Source: Phycisphaeraceae bacterium
GTDB lineage: Bacteria > Planctomycetota > Phycisphaerae > Phycisphaerales > UBA1924
Assembly: GCA_019636495.1 (NCBI GenBank)
Contig: JAHBXL010000009.1
Location: forward strand, 62,001 to 126,000
DNA length: 64,000 nt
Reading direction: 5' to 3'
Shown one piece after another: positions 35,781-44,389 of this stretch (positions are counted from its first letter, which is position 1; each line of letters begins with the position of its first letter). Both the position numbers and the translations under genes were made by a program. Below the pieces are notes generated by a model. It ran no database searches. It was not told the origin of the DNA and saw only the letters and a program-made list of their open reading frames with translations.

Positions 35781-36509
35781 TTATGCCGCCTTGCGAAGAT
35801 CTGTCGACGCGATGTCGGTGCTTCTCGGGCGTAGGAGCGCGTCCAGACGGTACCGCACATCCGCGGCCGGTTCGCCCGCGGCCAGCCGCCGAACGGCTTC
35901 GATCACCACGGAAACGGCGAGTTGATCCGAGGCCTCGCTCAGTTCGAGTTGGTCGCCCACAGCGCTCAGAAGAGTCGTGGCCAGAAGCGATACGACCATC
36001 AGGCCGCCGATCCACGCCGCCACCACCGAACTGATCGCCGCGGGGTCGGCCCAGTACTCGGCCATCAACACCAGCATGGCCAGCGCGGAGCCCATCGCAA
36101 GCGCCGGACCGAATCGACAAACCGGCAGGACCAATGCCCGGAAGCGGGTTCGACTATCGGCCCATGACCCCGCCGCGGACTGAGCGGCTGCACGAGTCTC
36201 CGCCGGCGGAAGGCCGCGAGCCAGGGCATGTGTCGCCGCGTGAACAAGCGGCGCGTAGGTGCCGCGGGCGGGGCTCGAACTGGATTTGGCGGCCGACGCG
36301 ATCCGGACCACGTCGTCCGCGAGGGCGGAGAGCGCGGCAAGACGCTGCGACCGGCGCGGCGAAAGCCACTCGACCAGCCCGAACCAGCGCGCAACCGGGA
36401 AAGCGCCAAGGCACGCGGCCACAGCGCACGCGGCGATGATCGCGACGTCGGAGATTCCAGCGAGCCAGCCGATGGGATCGAACGCCAGAACGATCGCGGG
36501 ACCGGTCAT
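35781..36509 (-). CDS. Divergent MotA/TolQ/ExbB-family proton-channel-like protein
   Basis: The 242-residue protein has the helix pattern of MotA: two N-terminal spans (about 22-42), a cytoplasmic region, and two spans at about 133-185. The segment CRFGPALAMGSALAMLVLMA (131-150) aligns with the MotA third helix including its conserved proline (Pro135). LSAVGDQLELSEA near 181-193 corresponds to the end of helix four, but the second conserved MotA proline is replaced (about Ala183). No motB gene is adjacent. Position between flgE and fliL is where motA normally lies. It may be a degenerate or specialised stator subunit. GGAGG supports the start. Confidence 0.65.
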   Translation of the reverse strand: MTGPAIVLAFDPIGWLAGISDVAIIAACAVAACLGAFPVARWFGLVEWLSPRRSQRLAALSALADDVVRIASAAKSSSSPARGTYAPLVHAATHALARGLPPAETRAAAQSAAGSWADSRTRFRALVLPVCRFGPALAMGSALAMLVLMAEYWADPAAISSVVAAWIGGLMVVSLLATTLLSAVGDQLELSEASDQLAVSVVIEAVRRLAAGEPAADVRYRLDALLRPRSTDIASTDLRKAA

Positions 36510-36593
36510 GCCAAGGCCTCCACCCGCTCTCCCCCAAACGTCGTCTCGTCGCAAAGACCCCGGACGAACCCTTGGGCAATGGACGAACAGGGT

Positions 36594-36621
36594 TTATCGG
36601 AGCGCGGGCCGTGGGGCTTGA
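36594..36621 (-). promoter_or_regulatory. Sigma-28-like promoter candidate before the motA-like gene
   Basis: On the minus strand TCAA, 16 nt, then TCCGATAA: seven of eight bases in the -10 element, three of four in the -35, spacing one base longer than typical. It ends 84 nt upstream of the motA-like start. Motor genes are common late (sigma-28) targets. Confidence 0.45.
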
Positions 36622-36638
36622 TTTGTCATGCCGCCCGG

Positions 36639-38372
36639 TCAGCGACCAAGGACCAGCAACTGCTGCATCAACTGGTCGGTCGTGGTGATGACCCGCGACG
36701 CGGCCGAATAACCCGTCGAGGCCAGGATCAGGTTGATGAACTCCTGTGACAGGTCCACGTTCGAGAGTTCCAGCGCGCCGCCGATGATCCGCCCCGCGCC
36801 CAGCGTCTGTGGCGAGGTGATCTGCGGGGTGCCGCTGTTGGGGCCGGTTGTGAACATGTTCGAGCCGACCTCGACGAGTCCATCGTTGTTGCTGAAAGTC
36901 GCCAGCGCCACCTGCCCGAGCGGGCGCGTGAGGCCGTTGGTGAACGCGCCGACGATCACGCCATCGGCTCCCACACCGAAACTCGCCAGCGTGCCGCGGG
37001 GCGTGCCGTCCTGGTAGGTCGCGGCGATCTGCGAGGCGACATCGGCCAGCGCGGTGACATTGTCCGACGAAGACGAGAGCGCGACGTCGATGACCAGCGG
37101 CGTCTGCGCGCCGGTGTTCTGACGGTCGATGCTGACGGCGAATGACGCGGGCGAGTCGAGCCGGCCGGCGGTGTCGAACTGCGCCGTCCCCGTCGCGAGC
37201 GCGCTGGAGAGATCGGTGTCGTCGTTGGAATCGGCGTAGTAGCGCCAGGTCGTGCCCGCGTTGGTCTTGCTCTCAAGGACCATCGCCAGTTCGACCGTCA
37301 CCGGAGTGCCCAGCGAATCGAAGACGACAAGGCTGGTGCGGACAGACTCGCCATCGGCCGTCGCTTCGCGCGTCGGCCCGAACGGGGTCGAAACCTGCGC
37401 GCCCGCGGAGTTGAGCACGCGCAGGTCCGATGCGTCGATCTGCAGGTCGTTCACCGTCCCTGTGTTGCCGACGATGCGGACGACCCCCGTGACCGGGTCC
37501 AGCGACACACCGGGCGTGAAACTGTCGGGGTTCGCGCCCGTCGCGGCGTTGATTCCCAGTGCCTGCGAGAGAAACGTGAGCAGGTCCTGCACGGTCGTGG
37601 TGCCGGTGATCGGCAGGTCCGATGTCGGAATCGAGCGCGAGCCGCGATGGGCATCGCGCAACTGGATTGATTGGCCCGCCGCGAACAGCGAGTTGCCGGG
37701 GTTGGCGGCGTCCTCGATCTCGACAAGGCGCGAGGTGGTCTCGATCGCGTTGCCGGGCGACGGCGGGGTCGCGCCGGCGAGCAGCGCGAGCGGGGCCAGT
37801 GCGTATCGCGCGCCCTGCGAGGCCTCCGCGCCGTTGGTATTGAGATTCCCGGCCAGCCGCACGTTCCGGGTGGCCTGGGCGAGAGTCAGCGTGCCCACGG
37901 GGATGTTGATATCCGTCAGCGCGCCCTGCACGATGTTGAAGTTGGAGTCGACGCCGTACCCCTGCACGCGCTCGCCTGAGACGGTCACAAGGTCGTTCTG
38001 CTCGTTCTGACGGAACGCGCCGGCGCGGGTGTAGAACGTCGCATCGGCGCGCCGGACCACGAAGAACCCGTCGCCCTCGATGCCCAGGTCGCGCTGGTCG
38101 CCAGTGGCGGAGATCGACCCGCCCGAGAAGTCCCGCTGCGTCCCGGCGATGGTCACGCCAAGGCCGATCTGCCCGGGGTTGCTTCCGCCGAAGTTCGCCG
38201 TCGGGCCCGCGCCCATCGAGAAGGTGCGCGAGAACTGCGTCGAGAACAGCATCCGGCTGCTCTTGAACGCCGTGGTGTTCACGTTCGCGATGTTGTTGCC
38301 GATGACGTCCAGGTTCCGGGCGTTGGCGACCAGTCCCGACAGACCCGTGAACAGCGCGACCGTTGAAGCCAT
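36639..38372 (-). CDS. flgE: FlgE, flagellar hook protein
   Basis: The 577-residue protein has the axial-protein ends. The N-terminus is STVALFTGLSGLVANARNLD followed by VIGNNIANVNTTAFK, and the C-terminus is SNVDLSQEFINLILASTGY followed by SAASRVITTTDQLMQQLLVL. The internal GDQRDLGIEGDGFFVV matches the hook core. It is longer than the E. coli hook protein (402 residues) because of enlarged outer domains in the middle, typical for many non-enteric bacteria. It has no signal peptide and is exported by the flagellar type III system. The TIGR02530-type gene lies 52 nt upstream. Confidence 0.96.
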   Translation of the reverse strand: MASTVALFTGLSGLVANARNLDVIGNNIANVNTTAFKSSRMLFSTQFSRTFSMGAGPTANFGGSNPGQIGLGVTIAGTQRDFSGGSISATGDQRDLGIEGDGFFVVRRADATFYTRAGAFRQNEQNDLVTVSGERVQGYGVDSNFNIVQGALTDINIPVGTLTLAQATRNVRLAGNLNTNGAEASQGARYALAPLALLAGATPPSPGNAIETTSRLVEIEDAANPGNSLFAAGQSIQLRDAHRGSRSIPTSDLPITGTTTVQDLLTFLSQALGINAATGANPDSFTPGVSLDPVTGVVRIVGNTGTVNDLQIDASDLRVLNSAGAQVSTPFGPTREATADGESVRTSLVVFDSLGTPVTVELAMVLESKTNAGTTWRYYADSNDDTDLSSALATGTAQFDTAGRLDSPASFAVSIDRQNTGAQTPLVIDVALSSSSDNVTALADVASQIAATYQDGTPRGTLASFGVGADGVIVGAFTNGLTRPLGQVALATFSNNDGLVEVGSNMFTTGPNSGTPQITSPQTLGAGRIIGGALELSNVDLSQEFINLILASTGYSAASRVITTTDQLMQQLLVLGR

Positions 38373-38424
38373 GGTGACGTTTCCGTATGCAGGATCGCGC
38401 TTTCACGCGATATTATGTTACAAC

Positions 38425-38940
38425 TTATGTTCCTGACTCGGCCTCGCTCACGGCCTTCGCCTCGTCGCGCATCGCCAGCAGGCGCGCCACCGCCGGGCTC
38501 TCAAGCGCCGACGGCGGCCCGACCGGCGCGGGTGCCGGCGGCGGGGCAAGCACGTTCGCCAGATCGATCACGCCGTCGATGCCGTCGAGCACCCCGTGCT
38601 CGGGCGTCGCCGCGCCGATGATGCTCCGCTGGTGCACGTCGAGGATCAGCCGCTGGTCGTCGATCAGCACAAGCGCGGTGCGCAGGCCCGCGGCCTCGGC
38701 GCGGTCCGCCGCGAGCGACAGACGCGCCAGTTGTTCCTCGCTCAGCGCGAGACCCGCGGCCTTCTCGACGCTCACGGGCCTGTTGCTGGAGAGTGTCCCA
38801 TCTCGAGCACGCTTCAGCAGTTCGGCGAACGCGCCCTCGTTGGTGCGGTGCGCCGCTGCCGCGCCGGAAGACGCCTGCACGCCGGGCGGCGCGCCCCCCG
38901 CTGCGAGTTGCCTGAGCATCTGTGCGGTGTCGATGGTCAT
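38425..38940 (-). CDS. TIGR02530-type flagellar operon protein
   Basis: This 171-residue protein matches the pattern of the small flagellar operon family TIGR02530. The family block begins near residue 52 (NRPVSVEKAAGLALSEEQLARL, then AADRAEAAGLRTALVLIDDQRLILDVHQRSII). The N- and C-terminal parts are alanine/proline-rich. The family's function is unknown; it is nearly always found between flgD and flgE, as here. The usual SKHA-like start of the motif is modified in this copy. Confidence 0.8.
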   Translation of the reverse strand: MTIDTAQMLRQLAAGGAPPGVQASSGAAAAHRTNEGAFAELLKRARDGTLSSNRPVSVEKAAGLALSEEQLARLSLAADRAEAAGLRTALVLIDDQRLILDVHQRSIIGAATPEHGVLDGIDGVIDLANVLAPPPAPAPVGPPSALESPAVARLLAMRDEAKAVSEAESGT

Positions 38941-39063
38941 CGCGGTGCGCCCGGCGAGGCCTCTTGGTCACTCAGATCGTCTGTCGGCTCCGCCGAACGG
39001 ACTCAAACGGGTTGTGCAATCGCCACGGTCTCCGCCGCGGCATGTGCCGATGCCCGGTGCGTG

Positions 39064-39507
39064 CTACTCGCCCCCATCGTCGATCGGGTCGAGCAGCGCG
39101 GGATCGATCATCTCGTCGACATTCTCGAACCTCACGCGATAGCCGTTGTTCAGGTTCAGAATCGGCCCGTTGTCTGTTCGCGATACGCTCACCACCGCGC
39201 CCTCGACACGCGCGTTCCCCAGGCTGATTCCGGAGATGTACTTGCCGATCAGCCCCCCCGCCGCGGCCAACTGGTTGTGCGCCACCATCGCCGACAACTT
39301 GTCCGACAGTTCGATGTTGGACTGGATGCTGCGCAGGCTCGACATCTGCTCGAGCAGCGCGGCCGAATCGTTGGGTTTCAGCGGGTCCTGGTTGGCCAGT
39401 TCCGTGAACATGATCCGCACGAACTCCTCGCTCGTGAGATCGCTGAACGCGTTGGCGGAGCGCGGTGCACCAGCGCCCAGGCTCGACACGGTTCCGATCG
39501 CGGACAT
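39064..39507 (-). CDS. flgD: FlgD, hook-capping protein (short form)
   Basis: This 147-residue protein has the conserved FlgD N-terminal block (FVRIMFTELANQDPLKPNDSAALLEQMSSLRSIQ) and ALIGK-like GGLIGKYISG. It then ends after one beta region, without the full TUDOR/FnIII capping domain of longer FlgD proteins. FlgD caps the growing hook and is needed for FlgE assembly. GGAGG sits 6 nt from this ATG; a GTG two codons upstream would overlap the ribosome-binding site, so the ATG is preferred. It starts 19 nt after fliK. Confidence 0.92.
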   Translation of the reverse strand: MSAIGTVSSLGAGAPRSANAFSDLTSEEFVRIMFTELANQDPLKPNDSAALLEQMSSLRSIQSNIELSDKLSAMVAHNQLAAAGGLIGKYISGISLGNARVEGAVVSVSRTDNGPILNLNNGYRVRFENVDEMIDPALLDPIDDGGE

Positions 39508-39526
39508 CGCCACCTCCGGTCTTCAA

Positions 39527-40867
39527 TCACACCAGCACGTCGACCGCGCCCGGGATGAGCCACACGTGCCCGTCGCCGAATGCACCATCGACGCCCTCGG
39601 GCGCGGGTCCATCGTCCCCGCGCTGCTGCGCCGCCGATCCGTCCTTCCCGCTCCGCGGGTCGTGCGGATCCTCCTGGGTTGTGTCCTCCGGCGCAGTCCC
39701 GGGCTCGGAAATGGCATGTTGCGCCACCGCCTCGCCTTCCCGCGCCAGTCTCCGCAGCAACTCCGCCGCGGAAGGGTGGGTGTCGCGTTCTTCCAGAAGC
39801 GCGACGCGAATCTCGGCCGACTCCCAGCCCCGTGCCTCCAGCGCAGCGCGGAGAGTCTCGGAGTTCTGCTCCAGCAAGCGCCGTGCCGCGTCGGTCGAGA
39901 CCTCGAACCTCGCCGCGACGCCCTCCGGCCGCACTTCCAGTTTCACGCGGAGGAAACCGAGCGACTCGGGGTTCAGCCGCAGCGTGACATCGCCCGCGCC
40001 GCGGGACATCGCCGCGGCGAGGCCGCGCGAGACCTGCGCGGCAAATGCTTCGGCTCGACCGTTGGCCTGCGCCGTGCGAGCCGACGAGTTCGAGTTTGAA
40101 CCTCGCGGCATCATCCAGCGCGGCAGGTGCGCATCCGCGCCGCTCCTGCGCCCCGGCGCGGCAGCGCTTGCGCCTTGGACGGCCCCTGCCGCGGCACTGT
40201 TCGGTCGGGCCGAGAGCGATTCGCCGCGGGCGGATGCCTGCGGCGCAGGCGCGACTGCCGCGCCGGCTACGGGAGACGATGATGCGGACAAGACCGCGGG
40301 AGACTCCCCGTGTGTTGTGCTTCGCGGCGCAGCATGGTCTACTCCTCTGTTCTCATGACCGGCGCCCGCTTCGACCTGCGCAGCGCTGCGCGGTTCGGCG
40401 ACGATGGGCCCGGTCTGTTGCACGACGTCGTTCTTCGTACTGCGTGCGGGCGTGGGCTGCCAAGCATCGTCGGTCGGAAGCCCAAGTCGCGCTCCGATCG
40501 GTTCGCGACTGATGCGCTGGGCACTTGTGCGTGAAGCGTCCTGCATGGACAGCCCTGCCCGCGCGGCGTCGGTTCCTGAGCCCCCGCCGGCGAGCAGCAA
40601 CTCGTTCAGTGCATGGATCGTCAGCGGCGTGTGGAGTTCGCGGCGCGCTTTGCCGCTCGCGGATTGCTGATCTTCGAGGTCATCATCGACCTCTTTGGGT
40701 CGATCGCCGTGCTGACTCGCGGCGTACTCCTCCCGCCCCGCCGCGGCGGCGCGGTCATCGAGCACTTGCCGAAAGGCGAGCGTGTCGGCCTGAACGGGCG
40801 CATGCGCGCGGGTACGCTCGGCCAGCGCCGCGATGTCATCAGGGAATGGCAGGCTCGGCAGGGTCAT
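39527..40867 (-). CDS. fliK: FliK, hook-length control protein
   Basis: The 446-residue protein has a low-complexity, alanine- and proline-rich N-terminal ruler region. The C-terminal FliK domain follows at about residues 310-390: GDVTLRLNPESLGFLRVKLE, ARFEVSTDAARRLLEQNSETLRAAL and GWESAEIRVALLEE. It signals FlhB to switch export specificity. A long disordered tail follows the domain (GTAPEDTTQEDPHDPRSGKD). The start overlaps the motE-like 3' end by 29 nt; the ribosome-binding site is poor, so the start is uncertain. Confidence 0.88.
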   Translation of the reverse strand: MTLPSLPFPDDIAALAERTRAHAPVQADTLAFRQVLDDRAAAAGREEYAASQHGDRPKEVDDDLEDQQSASGKARRELHTPLTIHALNELLLAGGGSGTDAARAGLSMQDASRTSAQRISREPIGARLGLPTDDAWQPTPARSTKNDVVQQTGPIVAEPRSAAQVEAGAGHENRGVDHAAPRSTTHGESPAVLSASSSPVAGAAVAPAPQASARGESLSARPNSAAAGAVQGASAAAPGRRSGADAHLPRWMMPRGSNSNSSARTAQANGRAEAFAAQVSRGLAAAMSRGAGDVTLRLNPESLGFLRVKLEVRPEGVAARFEVSTDAARRLLEQNSETLRAALEARGWESAEIRVALLEERDTHPSAAELLRRLAREGEAVAQHAISEPGTAPEDTTQEDPHDPRSGKDGSAAQQRGDDGPAPEGVDGAFGDGHVWLIPGAVDVLV

Positions 40868-41564
40868 TCGCGGCGGCGGTTCGTGGCGCGGAGGCGGTCG
40901 CCACGCCACGCGTCCGCAGCCGCTCCAGCAAGTCCGCTGCCAGCGAGGGTTGCTCCCGCGCGAACTCACTCACAATCGCCGAACGCTTGCGGTCGTCCAT
41001 GCGCGACAAGTAGGCGACTACCTGCTCGCCGAGTCCCTGGTCGAGCATGGTGCCCAGCAGCGCCTTGGCCTCCTTGGCCTTCAGTCCCTCCAGCGTCTCC
41101 AGGGCCGCGCGGAACTGCCCCGCGCCCTCGATCTCCAAGTACCGCTGCTTCTCGGCTTCGAACGCGGCGATCCGATGATGCAGTTCGCGCTCGCGCTGGT
41201 CGAGGTCGTCCTGTCGGCGCACCAGTTGCGCTCCGAGGTCGTCGATCTCGCGCTGCCGCCGCAGCATCCGCTGGTGCGCGAGTTCCGTCTCTTCGCGCTC
41301 GGCTGCGATCTGCACCGCGGCGGGGACGGGCGCGGCCGCGAGGCGGATCGCCCGGGCTTCGTCGTCGGCCTGCTGCTTTGCCGCAGCCTCGGCCGCGAGC
41401 CGCTCCTGCTCCTCGACGGCGATCGGCTTGCCCAGCATCTCGCGGATCCGCTGCACGCGGTCCTTGCTCAACCGGTCGGTCGCCGACAGCCAGCCCAGCA
41501 GGCCGCCGACGGCCAGCACGTTTGCCAGAGCCAGCGCGCTGATGATCATCCAGACGGACTTCAT
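40839..41564 (-). CDS. MotE/MgtE-N-like coiled-coil protein
   Basis: This 241-residue protein has one N-terminal membrane helix (residues 5-27), a long coiled coil (about 50-150) and a C-terminal MgtE-N-type segment (TLEGLKAKEAKALLGTMLDQGLGEQVVAYLSRMDDRKRSAIVSEF). Such proteins between fliJ and fliK are described as MotE-like chaperones of periplasmic motor proteins in some bacteria. In others they are annotated only as flagellar proteins. The gene overlaps fliJ by four bases (ATGA). Confidence 0.75.
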   Translation of the reverse strand: MKSVWMIISALALANVLAVGGLLGWLSATDRLSKDRVQRIREMLGKPIAVEEQERLAAEAAAKQQADDEARAIRLAAAPVPAAVQIAAEREETELAHQRMLRRQREIDDLGAQLVRRQDDLDQRERELHHRIAAFEAEKQRYLEIEGAGQFRAALETLEGLKAKEAKALLGTMLDQGLGEQVVAYLSRMDDRKRSAIVSEFAREQPSLAADLLERLRTRGVATASAPRTAAANDPAEPAIP

Positions 41565-42037
41565 ACCGCGGCCCTCCTGTGCGCGGCGGCACGCGCCGCG
41601 CCCATCGTCGTCAGTTCATCCAGTTCGCGCACGTCGCGTCGGCCTTCCTCGGCGCGCCATGCGGCGTAGCGGCGTTCGCGCAGGCGCTCGACCCCCTTGC
41701 GGGCCGTCGTCGCCGAGAGCAGTTCGGCCCGGGCCCGCTCCAGCCGGCGCAGCACGCCCGCGAGGGCCAGCGCGCACTGCTGCATGTCGAGCGAGATGCG
41801 CAGCGAAGCGTTGGCCTGCATGCGCACCGCGCCGACCCCCCCCGCAACGCCCGGCGCGGCGAGCCGGTCACGCAGGTCGGACCGCGCCGCGGCCAGGTCG
41901 TCCTGCAACGCGCGCAGACGGTCTTCCAGCGTCACGCGTTCGCGCTCCACCGCCGCGACCGCGCGCAGCCGCGCCTCCTCAGCGCGCCGGCGCTGCTCGA
42001 GCACGGGTTCCAGCGAGAACACAAAGCGCCGCGACAT
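41561..42037 (-). CDS. fliJ: FliJ-like flagellar export protein
   Basis: This 158-residue protein is almost entirely alpha-helical coiled coil, starting FVFSLEPVLEQRRRAEEARL, which matches the FliJ N-terminus. The call rests on this pattern and on the position after fliI, because FliJ is poorly conserved. FliJ links the FliI ATPase to FlhA. It overlaps the motE-like gene by four bases and lies 7 nt from fliI. Confidence 0.82.
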   Translation of the reverse strand: MSRRFVFSLEPVLEQRRRAEEARLRAVAAVERERVTLEDRLRALQDDLAAARSDLRDRLAAPGVAGGVGAVRMQANASLRISLDMQQCALALAGVLRRLERARAELLSATTARKGVERLRERRYAAWRAEEGRRDVRELDELTTMGAARAAAHRRAAV

Positions 42038-42044
42038 GGCTCAT

Positions 42045-43424
42045 TCAACTCCGTTTGCCCTGGGCGGCCTGCAGCGCCGCGCCGGCCTCGACGGCCAGTT
42101 TCATCATCCTCGTCCGCGCTGCCTCGAACGGCTCGGCCTCGCGCGGCTCCTGCACCAGCAGCGATCGGATCTGCTCGTGGTAGCGGATCGCCACGTCGGC
42201 CGCGGCGTTCGACCCTTTGGCGTACGCGCCGATCTGCAGCAGATCCTCGACCTTGGCGTACTCGGCGAGCAGACGGACCAGTTGCCTTCGAGCCGCGATG
42301 TGCGAGGGCTCGCACACGTCGTCGGCGACGCGAGACACCGAATCGAGCACGTCGATCGCCGGGTAGTGGGCACGCTGGGCCAGCGCGCGGCTGAGCATGA
42401 TGTGACCGTCGAGGATGCCGCGGGCCGCATCCGCGACCGGCTCGGTCATGTCGTCGCCCTCGACTAGGATCGAGTACATGCCGGTGATCGAGCCGCCGCC
42501 TGATGCGCCATCGATCGCGCCCGCACGCTCGAGCAGCCGCGCCAGGGCCGCGAACACACTGGGCGTGTAGCCGCGTGTCGCCGGAGGCTCGCCGACGGCC
42601 AGGCCGATCTGCCTGCGCGCGTGCGCGAAGCGCGTCAGCGAATCCATGATCAGCATCACGCTCGCGCCCTGGTCGCGGAAGTACTCGGCCACCGCCGACG
42701 CCGCCAGCGCGGCACGGGCCCGAAGCAGCGGCGACTCGTCGCTTGTCGCGCACACCACGACGCTGCGGCGCAGCCCCTTCGGACCAAGGTTGTGCTCGAT
42801 GAAATCGCGCACTTCGCGGCCGCGCTCGCCGATCAACGCGATCACCGAGACATCCGATGCGCAGTTCCGCGCGATGCATCCAAGAAGCGTGGACTTGCCC
42901 ACGCCCGGACCCGCAAAGACGCCCATCCGCTGCCCGCGCCCGAGCGTTGCGAACAGGTCGATCGCTCGCACCCCCGAAGGCAGCGGCTGGCGGACCGGCG
43001 CGCGCAGCAGCGGCGAGAGCGGCTCGGGATCGAGCGCCCGCGGCGAGAGGCCGTGAACGGGGCCGCGCCCGTCGATCGGCCGGCCCAGCCCGTCGATCAC
43101 GCGTCCGAGCAGTTGCGAGCCCACACCGATGGCCTGCTGGGCGTGCAGCGCGACCACACGGTCTCCCGGGCGGATTCCTGCACACGATCCGAGCATCATC
43201 ACGATGGTGCCGGGGCCATCGAAGCCCACCACCTCGCCGAGCGATTCCGCCGCGCCGATGCCACCGCGAGCCTGCCCCGCGCCGCCGATACGGACGAGCG
43301 AGCCGACAGGCACTGGCAGGTCACGGGCCAGCACGCTCAGCCCGCGGAGCGACTCGACGCGGCCGGTGAAGCGCATCGGCTCGATGCGAGAGACGATCTC
43401 CATCGCCGGGTGGAGCGTCGTCAT
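42045..43424 (-). CDS. fliI: FliI, flagellar export ATPase
   Basis: The 459-residue ATPase is homologous to F1-beta. Motifs are the Walker A GVFAGPGVGKSTLLG (168-182), GERGREVRDFIE, the Walker B region ASVMLIMDSLTRFAHARRQI and the ATRGYTPSVFA segment. It energises export with FliH and FliJ. The ATG overlaps the fliH stop as ATGA, which decides the start. The length and domain order are normal. Confidence 0.97.
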   Translation of the reverse strand: MTTLHPAMEIVSRIEPMRFTGRVESLRGLSVLARDLPVPVGSLVRIGGAGQARGGIGAAESLGEVVGFDGPGTIVMMLGSCAGIRPGDRVVALHAQQAIGVGSQLLGRVIDGLGRPIDGRGPVHGLSPRALDPEPLSPLLRAPVRQPLPSGVRAIDLFATLGRGQRMGVFAGPGVGKSTLLGCIARNCASDVSVIALIGERGREVRDFIEHNLGPKGLRRSVVVCATSDESPLLRARAALAASAVAEYFRDQGASVMLIMDSLTRFAHARRQIGLAVGEPPATRGYTPSVFAALARLLERAGAIDGASGGGSITGMYSILVEGDDMTEPVADAARGILDGHIMLSRALAQRAHYPAIDVLDSVSRVADDVCEPSHIAARRQLVRLLAEYAKVEDLLQIGAYAKGSNAAADVAIRYHEQIRSLLVQEPREAEPFEAARTRMMKLAVEAGAALQAAQGKRS

Positions 43425-44182
43425 GGCGCGGGCTCCGTACACGCCGGATCGTGCGTGGCGCCGCCCCCGCCTGGGAGCAGAGCCTCGATGATGCGGTCCA
43501 GTTGCGTGCCGATCGACGCATCGACTTCGCCGCCGCCGATGCCGCCGGCACCTGACCGGGCCGAAGCGACACACGAGCCGCGCGAGAGCGATGGGTCGCC
43601 GATGACCTCGGCCCCGCGCACCAACTCGAACGCCGAAAGGAGTTCGGGCATCGCCGCCTGCGCCGTTTCCAGGTCCTCGGGGTGAACGCGCAGCAGCAGT
43701 TCAGTCGGCCGCGTCACCGATGCGAGCACCGCCCGCACCTGATCGGCCACCACGCCCGCATCGAGTTCGATCGCGCGCTTGACAACACGCTCGGCGATCA
43801 TCGCGGCGAGTTTCAGGATGTCCGTGTGCGCGTGGTTCAGGAGCATCTGCCGCTGGGCGGCGAACTCGTCGAGCGCGCCCTGCCACGACGCCGCGAGCCG
43901 CGCCAGATCGTCGCGGTGTTCGGCCAGCGCGGCAGCGCGGCCCTCGTCGCGTCCCTTGGCGCGGCCCTCGTCAAGGCCTTTGGCGAGCCCTTCGGCGCGG
44001 CCCTTCTCCGCCGCGCCGGCGATCAGGCGGTCGCGCTCGATCCGGGCCTCGGCCAGGATCTGGTCTGCGCGTGCCCGCGCACTTTCAATGAGCGCCTGCC
44101 CCTGGCGCGTGAGGTCGCCCAGGTCGAGGACAATGGCCTCGCGGGCAATCTGGGCGGCGTTGGCGTGCTTGATGAGGGCCAT
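43421..44182 (-). CDS. fliH: FliH, regulator of the export ATPase
   Basis: This 253-residue protein has a helical, charged middle with a repeated pattern (AEGLAKGLDEGRAKGRDEGRA) typical of FliH glycine-repeat segments. A C-terminal domain of V/A-ATPase E-subunit type follows (AAMIAERVVKRAIELDAGVVADQV). It binds FliI and FliN. No Shine-Dalgarno sequence precedes the ATG: the upstream region is an array of GATGTCG heptamers. The chosen ATG is the first that yields the family-like N-terminus, so the start is fairly secure, but its translation signal is unusual. Confidence 0.9.
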   Translation of the reverse strand: MALIKHANAAQIAREAIVLDLGDLTRQGQALIESARARADQILAEARIERDRLIAGAAEKGRAEGLAKGLDEGRAKGRDEGRAAALAEHRDDLARLAASWQGALDEFAAQRQMLLNHAHTDILKLAAMIAERVVKRAIELDAGVVADQVRAVLASVTRPTELLLRVHPEDLETAQAAMPELLSAFELVRGAEVIGDPSLSRGSCVASARSGAGGIGGGEVDASIGTQLDRIIEALLPGGGGATHDPACTEPAP

Positions 44183-44185
44183 GTC

Positions 44186-44217
44186 GATGTCGGATGTCGG
44201 ATGTGGGATGTCGGATG
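44186..44217. repeat. Tandem heptamer array GATGTCG upstream of fliH
   Basis: Four and a half copies of GATGTCG (one reads GATGTGG) begin 4 nt upstream of the fliH start codon and fill the place where its ribosome-binding site should be. It belongs with the array at 44284 and with those near 59.2 and 60.7 kb. Confidence 0.85.
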
Positions 44218-44388
44218 CAAAGAGCGGTGAAGTGCGAGAGAGGTGGTCGGGCTACGTCGCGAACACAGGTCAATCGCGATGAACTCAGGACTCAGGACTC
44301 AAGACTTGGGACTCTGGACTCAAAGCGAAGCGGCATCGACCGAGCAATCGGCACTGGGTCGCACGTCCCCCATCCCACATCCGACATC
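44193..44388. repeat. 18-bp perfect inverted repeat flanking the fliG-fliH gap
   Basis: The left arm at 44193-44210 (GATGTCGGATGTGGGATG) is exactly complementary to the right arm at 44371-44388, next to the fliG stop. The arms bracket 160 bp holding a second heptamer array. Read as RNA it could fold into one long stem-loop between fliG and fliH. Confidence 0.85.
44284..44321. repeat. Tandem heptamer array CTCAGGA between fliG and fliH
   Basis: Five degenerate copies of CTCAGGA: CTCAGGA, CTCAGGA, CTCAAGA, CTTGGGA, CTCTGGA. The same family with CCCAGGA units is seen at 59212-59239 and 60750-60800. The 207-nt gap holds no gene that I can see. Confidence 0.8.
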
Positions 44389-44389
44389 G

